Shown here: piece after piece, positions 48,531-58,583 of the stretch
Numbering within the stretch: position 1 is the first letter of the stretch
How the letters are laid out: every line of letters begins with the position of its first letter
Origin: Myxococcales bacterium
GTDB taxonomy: Bacteria > Myxococcota_A > Polyangia > Haliangiales > Haliangiaceae
NCBI GenBank assembly: GCA_028287135.1
Contig: JAQBQE010000007.1
Location: 1 to 64,000 of the forward strand
Direction: 5' to 3'
Length of the DNA: 64,000 nucleotides
Translations under genes and position numbers: made by a program
The notes under the pieces: generated by a model
Databases searched by the model: none
What the model saw: the letters and a program-made list of their open reading frames with translations, nothing else
Told to the model about the DNA's origin: nothing

Positions 48531-49507
48531 AGGCCTTCACCTACGAGCGAGCGACCGACCTCCGTGCCGCCGTGGCGGCGGCAGCGGCTCCCGGTGCGAA
48601 GTTCATCAGCGGGGGCACGAACCTGCTCGATCTGATGAAGCTCGAGATCGAGCAGCCCACGCACCTCGTCGACATCAGCCGGTTGCCGCTCCAGCGGATC
48701 GAGGCGGTCGGGGAGGGCTTGCGGATCGGCGCGCAGGCCGATAACGCGACGGTGGCGGCCGACGATCGTGTGCGCGCGCGGTATCCGCTGCTCTCGCAAG
48801 CGCTGCTCGCCGGCGCATCGGCGCAGCTCCGCAACATGGCCTCGATCGGCGGCAACCTGCTGCAGCGCACGCGTTGCACGTACTTCTACGACCCCAGCAC
48901 GCCGTGCAACAAGCGCACGCCCGGTGCGGGCTGCTCGGCGCTGGGTGGGCTCAATCGATCGCACGCGATCCTCGGTGCGAGTCCATCGTGCATCGCGACG
49001 CATCCATCCGACATGGCGGTCGCGCTGGTCGCGCTCGACGCGAGGCTCGAGCTCCTCGGCGCGAGCGGCACGACCCGCGAGATCGCGCTGCGCGACTTCC
49101 ACTTGTTGCCTGAGACCACGCCCCACATCGAGACCGTGCTGCTGCCGGGCGAGATGATCACGGCCGTCGTGTTGCCACCGCCGCCCTCGGGTCGACATCG
49201 CTATCGCAAGGTCCGCGATCGCGCGTCGTACGAATTCGCGCTGGTCTCGGTCGCCGCGATCCTCTCGGTGACCGGTTCGAAGATCGAGGGCGCACGGATC
49301 GCGTTTGGCGGCGTCGCGCACAAACCATGGCGATCTCTCGAAGCCGAGGCGGTGCTGCACGGGCGGCCGGCCACGCTCGACACCTATCAGGCCGCCGCCG
49401 ATGCAGCGCTCGCGCAGGCCGTCGGCCGCGGCCACAACGACTTCAAGATCGAGCTCGCCAGGCGAGCTCTCGTGGCCACGCTCGTCGAGCTCGGAGGTGC
49501 GTCGTGA
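48527..49507 (+). CDS. paoB: Molybdenum hydroxylase FAD subunit (PaoB-like)
   Basis: A 326-residue FAD-binding subunit. [14 protein letters not shown] and [17 protein letters not shown] are typical of the FAD domain. An insert with four Cys ([23 protein letters not shown]) matches the extra [4Fe-4S] cluster known from PaoB, an aldehyde oxidoreductase subunit. It takes electrons from the iron-sulphur subunit to FAD. ATGA overlap with paoA and GTGA with paoC. Confidence 0.88.
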   Translation: MKAFTYERATDLRAAVAAAAAPGAKFISGGTNLLDLMKLEIEQPTHLVDISRLPLQRIEAVGEGLRIGAQADNATVAADDRVRARYPLLSQALLAGASAQLRNMASIGGNLLQRTRCTYFYDPSTPCNKRTPGAGCSALGGLNRSHAILGASPSCIATHPSDMAVALVALDARLELLGASGTTREIALRDFHLLPETTPHIETVLLPGEMITAVVLPPPPSGRHRYRKVRDRASYEFALVSVAAILSVTGSKIEGARIAFGGVAHKPWRSLEAEAVLHGRPATLDTYQAAADAALAQAVGRGHNDFKIELARRALVATLVELGGAS

Positions 49508-51660
49508 TCGGCAAGCCGCTGAACCGCATCGACGGTCCGCTCAAGGTCACCGGGCGAGCGGTCTACACCTCCGAGGAATGGGGCGTCGGCCAGCCGCTCT
49601 ACGGCGTCATGGTCGAGGCGACGATCGGGCGAGGTCGGATCACGAGGCTCGACACGTCCCGGGCGGAGGCCGCCCCGGGCGTCCGTGGGGTGATCACGCA
49701 CCGCAATGCACCGCGCCAGCAGCCGCCCGATCCATCGGCGTCGACCTACTCGCGCGCGCTCCCCGTGCTCACCGGGCCCGAGATCCACTACTTCGCCGAG
49801 CCGATCGCACTCGTCGTCGCGACGACGTTCGAACAGGCGCGCGCGGCGGCAAGACTCGTCGAGGTTGCGTACGACGTGATCGAGGGCCGCTATGACCTCG
49901 CCGCGCGCGCGGACCAGACGTTCTCCCCGAAGGACATCCGGGGCTGGTGGCCGACCGACAGCATCATCGGCGACTTCGACGCCGAGCTCGGCAAGGCACC
50001 GCACCAGATCGACGTGACCTACACCGTGCCGTACGAGCTCAGTCTGCCGATGGAGCCGCACTGCTGCCTCGCGGTGTGGAAGCGCGATGCCGTCACGGTC
50101 TACACCAGCACGCAGATCGTCTCCGAGGCGCGGGCGCGGATCGCGGCGACGTTCGGCCTCTCGCTCGACAACGTCCGCGTGGTTGCGCGCTTCATCGGTG
50201 GCGGATTCGGATCCAAGCTCGCCGTTCACGCGGAGACCATGCTCGCGGTGATCGCGGCTCGTCAGCTCCGTCAGCCCGTCAAGGTCGTGGCGACCCGGCA
50301 GCAGGTGTTCCATCTCGCCGGCCACCGCCCCGCCTCGATCCAGCGCATGCGGCTCGGCGCCGCACCCGACGGCCGCCTGATCGCGTTCGGTCACGACACG
50401 ACGCAGAAGGCGTGCCCGACCTCCGACTACATCGAACAGATCGGCGTCACCGGACGCGCCCTCTACGCCGCACCGTTCCGCCGCACCACCCACCGCGCTG
50501 TGGAGCTCGATCTCCCGCCCGCCGAAGACGTGCGCGCCCCCGGGGAGGCGCCCGGGCTCCTCGCGATCGAGTGCGGCATGGACGAGCTCGCCTACGCGCT
50601 CGACATGGATCCGGTCGACCTCCGTCTCACCAACGAACCGGCCACCCACCCCGAGAGCGGGCTTCCGTTCAGCGACCGTCATCTCGTCGAGTGCCTGCGC
50701 GAGGGCGCCAAGCAGTTCGGCTGGGACCGCCGCCCGCAGCGCCCCGCGACCCTGCGCGAGGGTCGCTGGTTGACCGGCTACGGCATGGCGGCCGCGATCC
50801 GCCCCCACTTCCAGGCGGCGAGCTCGGCGGAGGTGCAGCTGCACCCCGATGGCACGGCCACCGTCCGCGCCGACATGACCGATATCGGGACCGGCTCGTA
50901 CACGATCCTCGCCCAGGTCGCGAGCGAGGCGCTCGGTATCCCTGTCGAGCGCGTGCGTGTCGAGCTCGGTGATTCCGCGTTCCCTGCCGGCGCCGGCTCC
51001 GGCGGCTCCTGGGGTGCGACCAACTCCTGCTCGGCGCTCTCGCGCGCGTGCGACGCGCTCCGCGACCAGGTCCTCGCCGCCGTCCCCGACGCCGACCGAT
51101 CGGCCCCGGGCGGGCTCGTCGAGCTCGTCGCGAAGCACTTCCCGGCGGGCGCCTCCGCGACCGGCTCGATTCCGGACATGGACAAGGAACCGAGCTTCGC
51201 GGCGTACTCGCTGGCCAGCTACGGTGCCCACTTCGTCGAGCTCCAGGTCGACGCCGACACCGGCGAGATCCGGCTACGGCGCATGCTGGGTGTGTTCGAT
51301 GCCGGCCGGATCTTCAACGCGAAGACCGCGCGCTCGCAGCTGATCGGCGGGATGATCTGGGGCGTCAGTAACGCGCTGTTCGAGGAAGGATCCATCGACA
51401 CGCGCACCGGCGCCTTCATGAACCGCGACTTCGCGCAGTACCTGATGCCCGTGCACGCCGACATCCCCGCCATCGAGGCGGTGATCCTCGACGGCTTCGA
51501 CACCCGCGCCAACGTGCTCGGAGGAAAGGGCATCGGCGAGCTCGGCATCTGCGGCTCCGGTGCCGCCGTCGCCAACGCGGTCTACAACGCCACCGGCATC
51601 CGCGTCCGCGACTTCCCGATCACCCTCGAGAAGCTTCTGCCGCACCTCCCCAGCCAGTAG
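49504..51660 (+). CDS. paoC: Molybdenum hydroxylase Moco-binding subunit (PaoC-like)
   Basis: A 718-residue catalytic subunit of the xanthine oxidase family. The Moco-binding region contains IGGGFGSK and the catalytic Glu of [13 protein letters not shown]. The family substrate range includes aldehydes and N-heterocycles; the PaoABC set most resembles aldehyde oxidoreductases. A maturation chaperone (PaoD/XdhC-like) is not encoded nearby. GTG start in the GTGA overlap. Confidence 0.87.
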   Translation: MIGKPLNRIDGPLKVTGRAVYTSEEWGVGQPLYGVMVEATIGRGRITRLDTSRAEAAPGVRGVITHRNAPRQQPPDPSASTYSRALPVLTGPEIHYFAEPIALVVATTFEQARAAARLVEVAYDVIEGRYDLAARADQTFSPKDIRGWWPTDSIIGDFDAELGKAPHQIDVTYTVPYELSLPMEPHCCLAVWKRDAVTVYTSTQIVSEARARIAATFGLSLDNVRVVARFIGGGFGSKLAVHAETMLAVIAARQLRQPVKVVATRQQVFHLAGHRPASIQRMRLGAAPDGRLIAFGHDTTQKACPTSDYIEQIGVTGRALYAAPFRRTTHRAVELDLPPAEDVRAPGEAPGLLAIECGMDELAYALDMDPVDLRLTNEPATHPESGLPFSDRHLVECLREGAKQFGWDRRPQRPATLREGRWLTGYGMAAAIRPHFQAASSAEVQLHPDGTATVRADMTDIGTGSYTILAQVASEALGIPVERVRVELGDSAFPAGAGSGGSWGATNSCSALSRACDALRDQVLAAVPDADRSAPGGLVELVAKHFPAGASATGSIPDMDKEPSFAAYSLASYGAHFVELQVDADTGEIRLRRMLGVFDAGRIFNAKTARSQLIGGMIWGVSNALFEEGSIDTRTGAFMNRDFAQYLMPVHADIPAIEAVILDGFDTRANVLGGKGIGELGICGSGAAVANAVYNATGIRVRDFPITLEKLLPHLPSQ

Positions 51661-51724
51661 GTAGTTGCTGATCCGCGAGCCACGACCTGTGCCCTGGCCC
51701 GCGTCGGCCAGCCCGTCCGGCCCC

Positions 51725-52474
51725 CTAGCGGACAGCTACGACGTGCGCGCTCGGTACTTCCGACGTCTTGATCAGTCCGAAGTTTCGCCAGCCCTCGTAG
51801 AGCAGCCACGTCTTGGGCAACCACACCACCATCGGCTCGTAGGTCTCGCGCCACTTCCACATCACGGGACTGTCCTCGAGCTCCTTCCACCCGTTGAACA
51901 GCACCCCGGTCGAGAACGGATCCACCTTCCACTCGCGGGCTACCCTGACCTGGTCTTCGCGGTGCTTGCGCCAGTTGTTCAGCACGTACGACAGCGCCCT
52001 GCGCGCCTGCCGCGGCGTCTCGATGATCTCCTGGTGATAGCGGTCCTCGAAGACCTGACCCTTCCGCCGCAAGCCTGAGCGCTTCGACACCGCCGCATTG
52101 ATCAGCTTCGCCGCCGAGATCTCGAAGCTCTGCATCCCGCGCGACAGCGCCATCTTGTCCTTCGCCTCGACCAGCAGATGCAAATGCGAGCGCTGGATGC
52201 TGACGTGAACGATGTGGAACGCGTCGAACTTCGCCGCCGTGATCGTCGCCCACCGCACCGCCTTGTAGATGTCGCGCTTGCGAAGGTTGCCTAGCTCGGC
52301 CTTCACGCGCAGCACGACGTGCACTGGAAACCGGCTCTTCAACGTCGGTCGCCTCTTGTGCGGTGATCCGGCGCGCTTGCCCTTCGGTGGCCGGCCCGCG
52401 CCCTTGCGCCTGCCGCCATGCCGGAACAGCTCCTGCTGGACGTGCCTCTTGAGCGGCTTGCGACGCGCGGCCAT
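51725..52474 (-). CDS. REP-associated tyrosine transposase (RAYT), copy 2
   Basis: A 249-residue Y1 transposase almost identical to copy 1 at 43381. HUH in RSHLHLLVEA, catalytic Tyr in ALSYVLNNWRKH. The start differs by two codons (MAARRKPLKRH). The gene ends 65 bases after the Mo-hydroxylase operon, on the opposite strand, and is intact. It is likely able to act on single-stranded hairpin ends. Confidence 0.86.
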   Translation of the reverse strand: MAARRKPLKRHVQQELFRHGGRRKGAGRPPKGKRAGSPHKRRPTLKSRFPVHVVLRVKAELGNLRKRDIYKAVRWATITAAKFDAFHIVHVSIQRSHLHLLVEAKDKMALSRGMQSFEISAAKLINAAVSKRSGLRRKGQVFEDRYHQEIIETPRQARRALSYVLNNWRKHREDQVRVAREWKVDPFSTGVLFNGWKELEDSPVMWKWRETYEPMVVWLPKTWLLYEGWRNFGLIKTSEVPSAHVVAVR

Positions 52475-52480
52475 GAACCT

Positions 52481-52509
52481 TTCGTAGCAAAAGCGATTGC
52501 GCGCGTCAA
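52481..52509 (-). promoter_or_regulatory. Conserved promoter of RAYT copy 2
   Basis: On the minus strand: -35 TTGACG (52504-52509), 17-base spacer, -10 TACGAA (52481-52486), six bases before ATG 52474. Same geometry as copy 1, hence probably leaderless transcription in both. Confidence 0.5.
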
Positions 52510-52528
52510 CTTGATTTCGCCGATATAA

Positions 52529-53152
52529 GTCCATCTGGCGCGGCACGCAACTGCTGCGGTGCCGACCACGTCGCTGGCAACGTGCAGGATTGATCGACGA
52601 GTCGAGCGTTCTTGATCGGAGCAGGGATGGTCCTCTCCGTGATCGTTGGTTACGTTCCAAGAACAGGAACTCGAGGAAGAGGAGCGTAGGAATCGAACCC
52701 CACGCCGCTAAACTACGCGAGGGAGCGCGACGAGAAGGCGCTTCCAGCGTGGTTGGTGACGGGATAGAGGTCTACGACCCAGCGGTTGAATCGCGGCGCA
52801 GGAACGTCGAATCCGTTCTCTGTGATCGAACCAAGAGAACGCGAGCGAGATGGCTGACAACTGGCAGGGATGAGGGCTCGCCTGAGGACAACGGATTCCT
52901 CATTGCAATGCGGGTCTCCCGGGGTTCTATACGGCGGCGGATTGCAGTGCGATGAGGGGACGATCAGGAGCATCGAGCGCGACTCGCCTAGGCTGTCCGC
53001 AGCTGCGCGGCTCGGTGTGACGACCTATGTTTGCGAGACCATCGCCAATGGCAGTCCCAGCGGACACCGCATACGCGTCCGCTTATGAAGATCCTGCGGC
53101 GCTAACAACCTCGGCGCGCATTGCGAAGCCCCCTGCGTCGCATTCTCTCCGG
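52529..53152. other. Gene-poor region with a tRNA-like fragment
   Basis: No open frame here shows credible coding content. Around 52683-52732 the minus strand reads GTGGGGTTCGATTCCTACGC, like the T arm and 3' end of a tRNA. The loop has one extra base and no D or anticodon arm could be folded, so it is a relic or chance match. The base composition is less GC-rich than the flanks, as expected for decayed or acquired DNA. Confidence 0.4.
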
Positions 53153-53941
53153 TCAGATCGCCGCGCACGCCGACACGTCGTTCATCGCATCCGGGTCAGA
53201 CACGACCTTGTTGTACTGCTTCTCGCATGCAGTGAATGTCGGATGGCAACTCTCGACGGCCACACCGTCAGGAGACTTGCCCTTGAAGCATACGGCGCCC
53301 TTGTGCTCAACGCACGGAGTCGCGTCACCGGCAAGAGCGACGATGTCCGCCTGGCGTTTGCTGCAGCCGGCTTGGCTGCGTGCGCAGGCCGAGAGATTGG
53401 CGTCAGCTGGGGCCTCGGTGCAGTAGAAGATTGGGGGCGCCGCCTGCTCCGCTTTCGCCGCCCTCTCCTGCTTCTTCGCCTTTCGCTTGTCGTTCGAGAA
53501 CGCTCGCGAGTCGACCATGCGGTGGATGAAACCCTCTACGGTACCGTTCGTGGTGCAATCGACGACGTGGCTCTTACCGTCGAAGCTCCTGAGCTGTCGA
53601 AACGATGCATTCACCGCGACCTCGCTGCTGCCTTCGTCGCTCTTGACTCGAACGTTGAAGCGCACCGACGTTTGATCCGTCGTCAGCAAGGGTGCATTCC
53701 CGCAGTCGGCGTACTTGTCTTCGATGCGCATCCAGTCGGTAGTGACCAACCCCGAGTCTTTGTCGAGGTTCAGAATCGCCCAGTTGTTCTCCGCGAACAG
53801 GTCGAGCACCGCGGTCCAGGTTGCCTCATAGGAAGCTGCCACGGTGGCCGTCGTGTTCACCGCATGCGTGCTGGGGGCAGTTGCGCTCGCGGCCAGAGCG
53901 GTCGTCAGCACGAGCACCACCAACATTCGGACGTTGTTCAT
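53153..53941 (-). CDS. Exported protein, BamC-like N-terminal domain
   Basis: A 262-residue protein with a signal peptide (MLVVLVLTTALAASATA). The domain after it (YEATWTAVLDLFAENNWAIL, LDKDSGLVTTDW) resembles the BamC/NlpB-type fold found in many Myxococcota exported proteins. The C-terminal half is Cys-rich, with an EGF-like distribution and a Lys/Glu stretch. The nucleotide composition is lower in GC than the average of this window. Function unknown. Confidence 0.6.
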   Translation of the reverse strand: MNNVRMLVVLVLTTALAASATAPSTHAVNTTATVAASYEATWTAVLDLFAENNWAILNLDKDSGLVTTDWMRIEDKYADCGNAPLLTTDQTSVRFNVRVKSDEGSSEVAVNASFRQLRSFDGKSHVVDCTTNGTVEGFIHRMVDSRAFSNDKRKAKKQERAAKAEQAAPPIFYCTEAPADANLSACARSQAGCSKRQADIVALAGDATPCVEHKGAVCFKGKSPDGVAVESCHPTFTACEKQYNKVVSDPDAMNDVSACAAI

Positions 53942-54311
53942 TTCTACCTCGACCTGACTATCGTTTCCGTGTCGGCTTCGTGCCCGAGTTGTCTTCGACG
54001 CACAATGCGGTCGCCTGCAACACGAAGATCAACAGTGCCCGACTTCTAGATGCCGTTCTGGTTGACGTCATCATATGCGCATCGCTTCTAGTAACGGCTC
54101 GGTTGAGCACGGTCACCGCGTCCACAGGCTGGAGCGAATTGCGCCAGCCCGAAGGCGTTGCTCGCCCGGGCGACAAGGCCGCCGCATGGGTCGGACGTTC
54201 GCCACAACGGGATACTCTGCATGGCATGCGCGTCTGCTTCATCGTCGTGCTGGCGATGATCGGAAAGCGACCCCGCGCTGCGACACCGCACGCCGGTCCC
54301 AGGTGAACTCC
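53942..54311. other. Intergenic region between divergent genes
   Basis: 370 bases between the exported protein (minus) and the AgmX/PglI-like gene (plus). It contains both promoters. Possible -35 TTGACG near 54062 with a poor -10. The longer open frames here run through non-coding-looking, Ser/Arg-rich sequence and I do not call a gene. Confidence 0.3.
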
Positions 54312-54968
54312 ATGAACCCAAAGCGGCTCGTAGTCGTCGTTGCAGCGTCGGTACTGGTTGCTGGGCTGTTGCTGGTCCTCCGTCATGGACGCCGTACGCC
54401 TGCGCCCCGTGCGGACATCGTTCCAACGGCTGACGCACTACTCGCAGCTGTTGGCGGCTCGCCGTCTGATCCGCGCACGCGTGCGAGATCCGAGAAGGAC
54501 GCCCGCCGAGCGGTCCTGCTCCAGGCGATACGCAAGCAGGCGGCCCGTCGGAGCGCCGGTAGTGCCGATACCCGACGAGTGGCCCCCGAGCGATCGAACG
54601 CTGCGCTGGAAGGGCAGGGCTCTTCGATCACCGACACCACCCGCGATGAGGCTGCACCGGATCAGGAGTACGTCGGCGAAACGATGCAGTCCCTCGTGCC
54701 GGATGTGATGGCCTGCTATCGCGAGGGCCTTCGTCGGACTCCTGGGCTAGCAGGCCGCGTGGTCGTGAAGTTCACGATCGAGGGAGAGCCCGGCGTGGGT
54801 GGTGTCATCACAGAGAACGCGATCGATACGACCGCGAGTGATCTGCCCGATGAGAGGGTCCGCGAATGCATCGCGGACGCGATGTATGCGCTCGAGATCG
54901 ATCCGCCCTCCCAGGGCGGCGTCGTTCACATCGAATTTCCGTTCACGCTCGCGCCTCCAGAGCACTGA
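54312..54968 (+). CDS. AgmX/PglI C-terminal domain protein
   Basis: A 218-residue protein with an N-terminal membrane anchor (RLVVVVAASVLVAGLLLVL). An Arg/Ala-rich linker follows, then a C-terminal domain (about 120-215) containing VGETMQSLVPDVMACYREGL, VVVKFTIEGEPGVG and a final FPFTLAP. That is the pattern of AgmX/PglI C-terminal domains, a Myxococcota gliding-motility-associated, TonB-like periplasmic module. AGGTGA six bases upstream supports ATG 54312. Predicted periplasmic, possibly a partner of a TonB-like system. Confidence 0.78.
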   Translation: MNPKRLVVVVAASVLVAGLLLVLRHGRRTPAPRADIVPTADALLAAVGGSPSDPRTRARSEKDARRAVLLQAIRKQAARRSAGSADTRRVAPERSNAALEGQGSSITDTTRDEAAPDQEYVGETMQSLVPDVMACYREGLRRTPGLAGRVVVKFTIEGEPGVGGVITENAIDTTASDLPDERVRECIADAMYALEIDPPSQGGVVHIEFPFTLAPPEH

Positions 54969-54999
54969 TCTCACAGATCGCACCCTGATCCGCTGCGTT

Positions 55000-55485
55000 T
55001 CAGCGATCAGCATCAGCCCTGAAGGCAGCTGAGTTTGCCAGCTCGACGACTTCCTCGCGGAACACGGCGAGCTCGACGATGTGGGCCCGGATCGTCTGCA
55101 TCGCCTGCACCTCTGCTTTCAATAGCCGGTGCATACCGTCCAGAATGATCAGCTGGTCGCGCCGCAGAACATGGATCGGGAAACGTAAGTCGGAGTCGCT
55201 GGTTCGTTGCCAGTGTCTCGCGAACCTTTCGGGCTGCTGTCTCACCTGGTTGGGGCTCAACGAGAAGTGCGGTTCTTCGGGGCCACTGCGCCAGCACGGC
55301 ATATTTAGCTGCCACCGCAGCTCGTCGACCTCGATCGCGACTGCCGGCGACACCAGTGCGTGCATTCGCACCCGATCCCACGACACGTTCGGAACGACGG
55401 ACCTCAGTGCGGGCGGAACCGCGTGCCACAGGGCGAACGGGTTGGCGTGGCGGAAGGCGTCCATCTCGTCGGCTTCGTCGCTCAT
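55000..55485 (-). CDS. ParB/Srx-like nuclease-fold protein
   Basis: A 161-residue protein. PIHVLRRDQLIILDGMHRLL resembles the GxHR motif of ParB-like N-terminal domains, which bind CTP/ATP or nucleic acids. No DNA-binding helix-turn-helix is visible. Its ATG overlaps the stop of the sigma-factor fusion (ATGA), so the two are co-expressed and possibly act together. The family match is by pattern only. Confidence 0.6.
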   Translation of the reverse strand: MSDEADEMDAFRHANPFALWHAVPPALRSVVPNVSWDRVRMHALVSPAVAIEVDELRWQLNMPCWRSGPEEPHFSLSPNQVRQQPERFARHWQRTSDSDLRFPIHVLRRDQLIILDGMHRLLKAEVQAMQTIRAHIVELAVFREEVVELANSAAFRADADR

Positions 55486-58400
55486 TCGATCATGACCGTG
55501 GCGATCTTCACGCGCTGATACACGTCGTCACGAGCAGCTGCAGGCGCATCGGTGATCGGCATGTTCTTCCAGTTGGGTGCGAATCCTGTGAAGAACCCCG
55601 TCCACACGTCGTAGCGCCCGCTGGGCGAATAGTCGGTCTTCTCGATCCGGGCTGTGAAGCGGTCGGCCACGTACTGGCCCGGTCGCCACGTCGTCATCTG
55701 GCAGCGACCAGCGGTCGGCTCGTGGTCTGCGCGACCGGCTCGGGTCGCCCCATCGAAATGCACGAACACCTTCCACGGCTGATCGATCGGCGCCAGGACC
55801 CGGTAGTAGAGCGTCATGTCGAAGGCCGTTCCGAATGCGACGCGAGCGGGGATATCCCAACCGATCAGCTGCACACGCTGATCCCAGATCAGCGGGCGGT
55901 CAGAACGAGCGCGCATGGACGTCGGCTCGCTCGCGAGGATGGCCGTTCGGAGGGAATCACCCTCGGAGGTCAGTCGAGGATCGCGGCAGAGCGCTCGATC
56001 GACGACGAGGCGAAGGTTGCCGGCTCCCGCGCTGACACCCTGTTGAATCGTGCGAAAGCCATCGCCCGTGCGTGCCTCCAAGGAGTAGGTGCCCCGCGCG
56101 AGACCAGCGATTCGAAACCTTCCGTCGAGGTCTGTTGCCGTGCTCGGAGAAGCATCGAACCAGTTCGGCTCGTACGCGTCGTTCCCCCACGCACGCAGAC
56201 GCGCGTCGGAGACCGGTACGCCAGACGCGTCCACGACGGTGCCTCTGATCTCCACACGCTCTGGGTTGACCACCAGGCGAACATTTTCGAGCCGGCTGTT
56301 GCCGTCGGTAAGCCTCAAGACCGGCGGCGGCTGTGAGAACTCAAACGGTACGGATTGTCCCGGTCCAGCAAACACCGCGACCTCGTAGGTGCCGTCGATC
56401 ATGCTGGCGCACTCGAACCGTCCGTTCGCATCCGAGACGCACCTGCTCTGATTCGCGTATTTCGAGGACGAGAGCTCGATGTGAGCTGCCTCCACCGGGG
56501 TGCCCTTCGCGTCCACCACAACTCCGGCCACTCGTGCGCCCGATCGCAGTTCGATGTCGAGCTCGCGCGGTTCGCCTGGGGTGATCGTGAACTCGACGTC
56601 GTGGGCCGCTGCGCCGACGACAACATCATCCGCGAATGCACCGTAGGACCCTGGTTCCAGTCCATCGAGGACGTATCGGCCTGTGCTGTCCGCTGCCGTG
56701 CAGACGTTTGGCCCGCGATCACGTCCTGCACAGATGCGCGCAGCGGGCACGGCCGAACCTCGCCACCGCACCATGCCGCTGACTCGTCCGAGTTGTTCGA
56801 CCTCGATCGTGACCTGGTTCTCGCCGGCGTTGACGACCAAGCTCTCAGGCGCGCGAACGCGATAGGGTCTCGCGACGAAGGAGATGGTGCCGAGCGGCAC
56901 GCGATCAAGAATGAAGGTGCCGTCGCTCTGGCTACGTGCAGCATCCGCATCGCCCCTCGCGACACCGATGCGTGCGCCCGCCACGCCGACCCCGTTCTTC
57001 ACGACCCGTCCACGGACAATCCCCGAGGGCACCATGAGCAGATCGATGGTTCGGGTCCCGCCCGACGCGACGGAGACGACAAGCGGTGATGCTGTGCTCG
57101 CATGGCCACCGCCGCCGATTCGATGCTGTCCACCGGCAACCCCCTCGAACCGAAAGCGCCCGTCGATGTCGGTGGCCACCATGAGGCGTGCAGTTTGCTC
57201 GGCCTCTCTCCGGGTATCGGTGTCGGCTCGCTCGATCCAGATGCGTGCGTTCGCGATCGGCTCACCGTTCGCGGTGTGAGCACGCCCGTCGACCACCGCC
57301 TCGGGCGTGAGCACGAAGTCATGGCGCTCTCGTCCAGCGAGTCCGACATCGATCATCAGCGAACCAAAGCCGGGCGCACGAAGGACGACCCGCAGTTGCT
57401 CTGGTGAGCTCCCGACCTGACGCATGCATACCTCGTACGATCCCGTGGCATCCGTCGTCGTGCCGATCACGTCTTCACGCAGCATCTCCGCGTTCGCGAT
57501 CGGAGTGCCCGCCGCGTCGGTCACGGTGCCGTAGAGGGACGCCGTGCAGGGCCGCAACGTGAGCTCGAGCGCGTCCGGCTGTGCTGTGGGATCGCGAAGA
57601 TCGATGTGTTCTACCGCCGCGAGCAGTCCCGGTGCTGCGGCGCCCACGTCGCTCTCTCGCGCAGGTTGAATACCGAAGTCGAACCGGCCGTCGTCGCCCG
57701 TGCGCCGCTCCAGCACGGGCGCCATGCCCGTGCGTGCAGCGTCGCTCGTGAGTCGAACCACCGATCCGGTGACTGGCTTGCCCGCCGCAACGACGATCCC
57801 CGCCACTCGTCGCGAGGGCGCTCCTGTCTGTGCAATCCAGCCCGTCCCGTCCTGGCTCGGGTGAAGCATGGCTTGAGCTGGCGGAGGGACTGAATCGGCT
57901 AGCAACGCGGCAGTGACTCTGGCGGCCGGCCGCTCTTCAGCTCGGCTCGACCCGTTAGCCGCGACAAGGAAGACCACCGCGAGCGCTATGAGCGCGAACA
58001 CGACGAGCGGAACCGCAAGAGGTGGGGCGGGGCGGCGAGCGAGCGGTGCGAACGCCACGATCCACGATCGACGGTCGCCGCGATGGATGCTGTCGAGCCG
58101 AACCCGCAACCGGTCAAGACCTTCGTGAAGGCGTGAGCGAACGGTACCGGCCGGAATCCCGAGCCGTCGCGCGATCGCTGCAGGGGAGAGGCCTTCCTCG
58201 TATCTCAACAGGATCGTCGTTCGGTAGGATTCCTCCAGCTCGGCAACCAGGCGCGACAATAGGTGCTGCGTCTCGTGTCGTTCGAGAAGATCCTCCGGGG
58301 ACGACGCCGTCTGCTCGGCAACGGCGGCCATCGACAGTTCGCGAGCGGCGCGATGCTTCTCCGTTCTCCAACGGAAGCGCGCGACGTTGGTGATCACGCG

Positions 58401-58583
58401 GCGGAGCCACGGACGGGCTGGTCTATTCAGGTCTGGCGGTTGCCGGAGGGCGGCGAGCCAGGTGTCTTGAACGAGCTCGTCGGCCGCAGCCTCATCGCGG
58501 ACGAGGCTATAAGCCAGCCGCCTCAGCCAGGCTGCATGTTCAAGCAGCTTCTCAGGGTCATGCATCCGGTTCGGAGGAGCCAT
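55482..58583 (-). CDS. ECF sigma factor fused to a membrane helix and carboxypeptidase-regulatory-like repeats
   Basis: A 1033-residue fusion. Residues 1-80 form a sigma-2 region (AYSLVRDEAAADELVQDTWL). Residues 105-165 form a sigma-4 helix-turn-helix (LRYEEGLSPAAIARRLGIPA). A single transmembrane helix sits at about 187-209. After it comes a large exported part made of about seven carboxypeptidase regulatory-like beta domains (repeated G-V-x-G-A-x-V and DGRFRFEGVAGG-type motifs). An anti-sigma gene is absent. The membrane tether suggests that the sigma moiety is controlled by the extracytoplasmic part, for example by proteolysis. Confidence 0.82.
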   Translation of the reverse strand: MAPPNRMHDPEKLLEHAAWLRRLAYSLVRDEAAADELVQDTWLAALRQPPDLNRPARPWLRRVITNVARFRWRTEKHRAARELSMAAVAEQTASSPEDLLERHETQHLLSRLVAELEESYRTTILLRYEEGLSPAAIARRLGIPAGTVRSRLHEGLDRLRVRLDSIHRGDRRSWIVAFAPLARRPAPPLAVPLVVFALIALAVVFLVAANGSSRAEERPAARVTAALLADSVPPPAQAMLHPSQDGTGWIAQTGAPSRRVAGIVVAAGKPVTGSVVRLTSDAARTGMAPVLERRTGDDGRFDFGIQPARESDVGAAAPGLLAAVEHIDLRDPTAQPDALELTLRPCTASLYGTVTDAAGTPIANAEMLREDVIGTTTDATGSYEVCMRQVGSSPEQLRVVLRAPGFGSLMIDVGLAGRERHDFVLTPEAVVDGRAHTANGEPIANARIWIERADTDTRREAEQTARLMVATDIDGRFRFEGVAGGQHRIGGGGHASTASPLVVSVASGGTRTIDLLMVPSGIVRGRVVKNGVGVAGARIGVARGDADAARSQSDGTFILDRVPLGTISFVARPYRVRAPESLVVNAGENQVTIEVEQLGRVSGMVRWRGSAVPAARICAGRDRGPNVCTAADSTGRYVLDGLEPGSYGAFADDVVVGAAAHDVEFTITPGEPRELDIELRSGARVAGVVVDAKGTPVEAAHIELSSSKYANQSRCVSDANGRFECASMIDGTYEVAVFAGPGQSVPFEFSQPPPVLRLTDGNSRLENVRLVVNPERVEIRGTVVDASGVPVSDARLRAWGNDAYEPNWFDASPSTATDLDGRFRIAGLARGTYSLEARTGDGFRTIQQGVSAGAGNLRLVVDRALCRDPRLTSEGDSLRTAILASEPTSMRARSDRPLIWDQRVQLIGWDIPARVAFGTAFDMTLYYRVLAPIDQPWKVFVHFDGATRAGRADHEPTAGRCQMTTWRPGQYVADRFTARIEKTDYSPSGRYDVWTGFFTGFAPNWKNMPITDAPAAARDDVYQRVKIATVMIE

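Larger units (their letters stand above)
51725..52528. mobile_element. RAYT mobile unit, copy 2
   Basis: From CTAGCGGACAGC at the stop of the gene to TTGATTTCGCCGATATAA at 52511-52528, matching copy 1. Beyond both ends the two copies no longer resemble each other, which marks the element borders. The 54 bases upstream of the start codon (52475-52528) are the same length as in copy 1. Confidence 0.65.
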
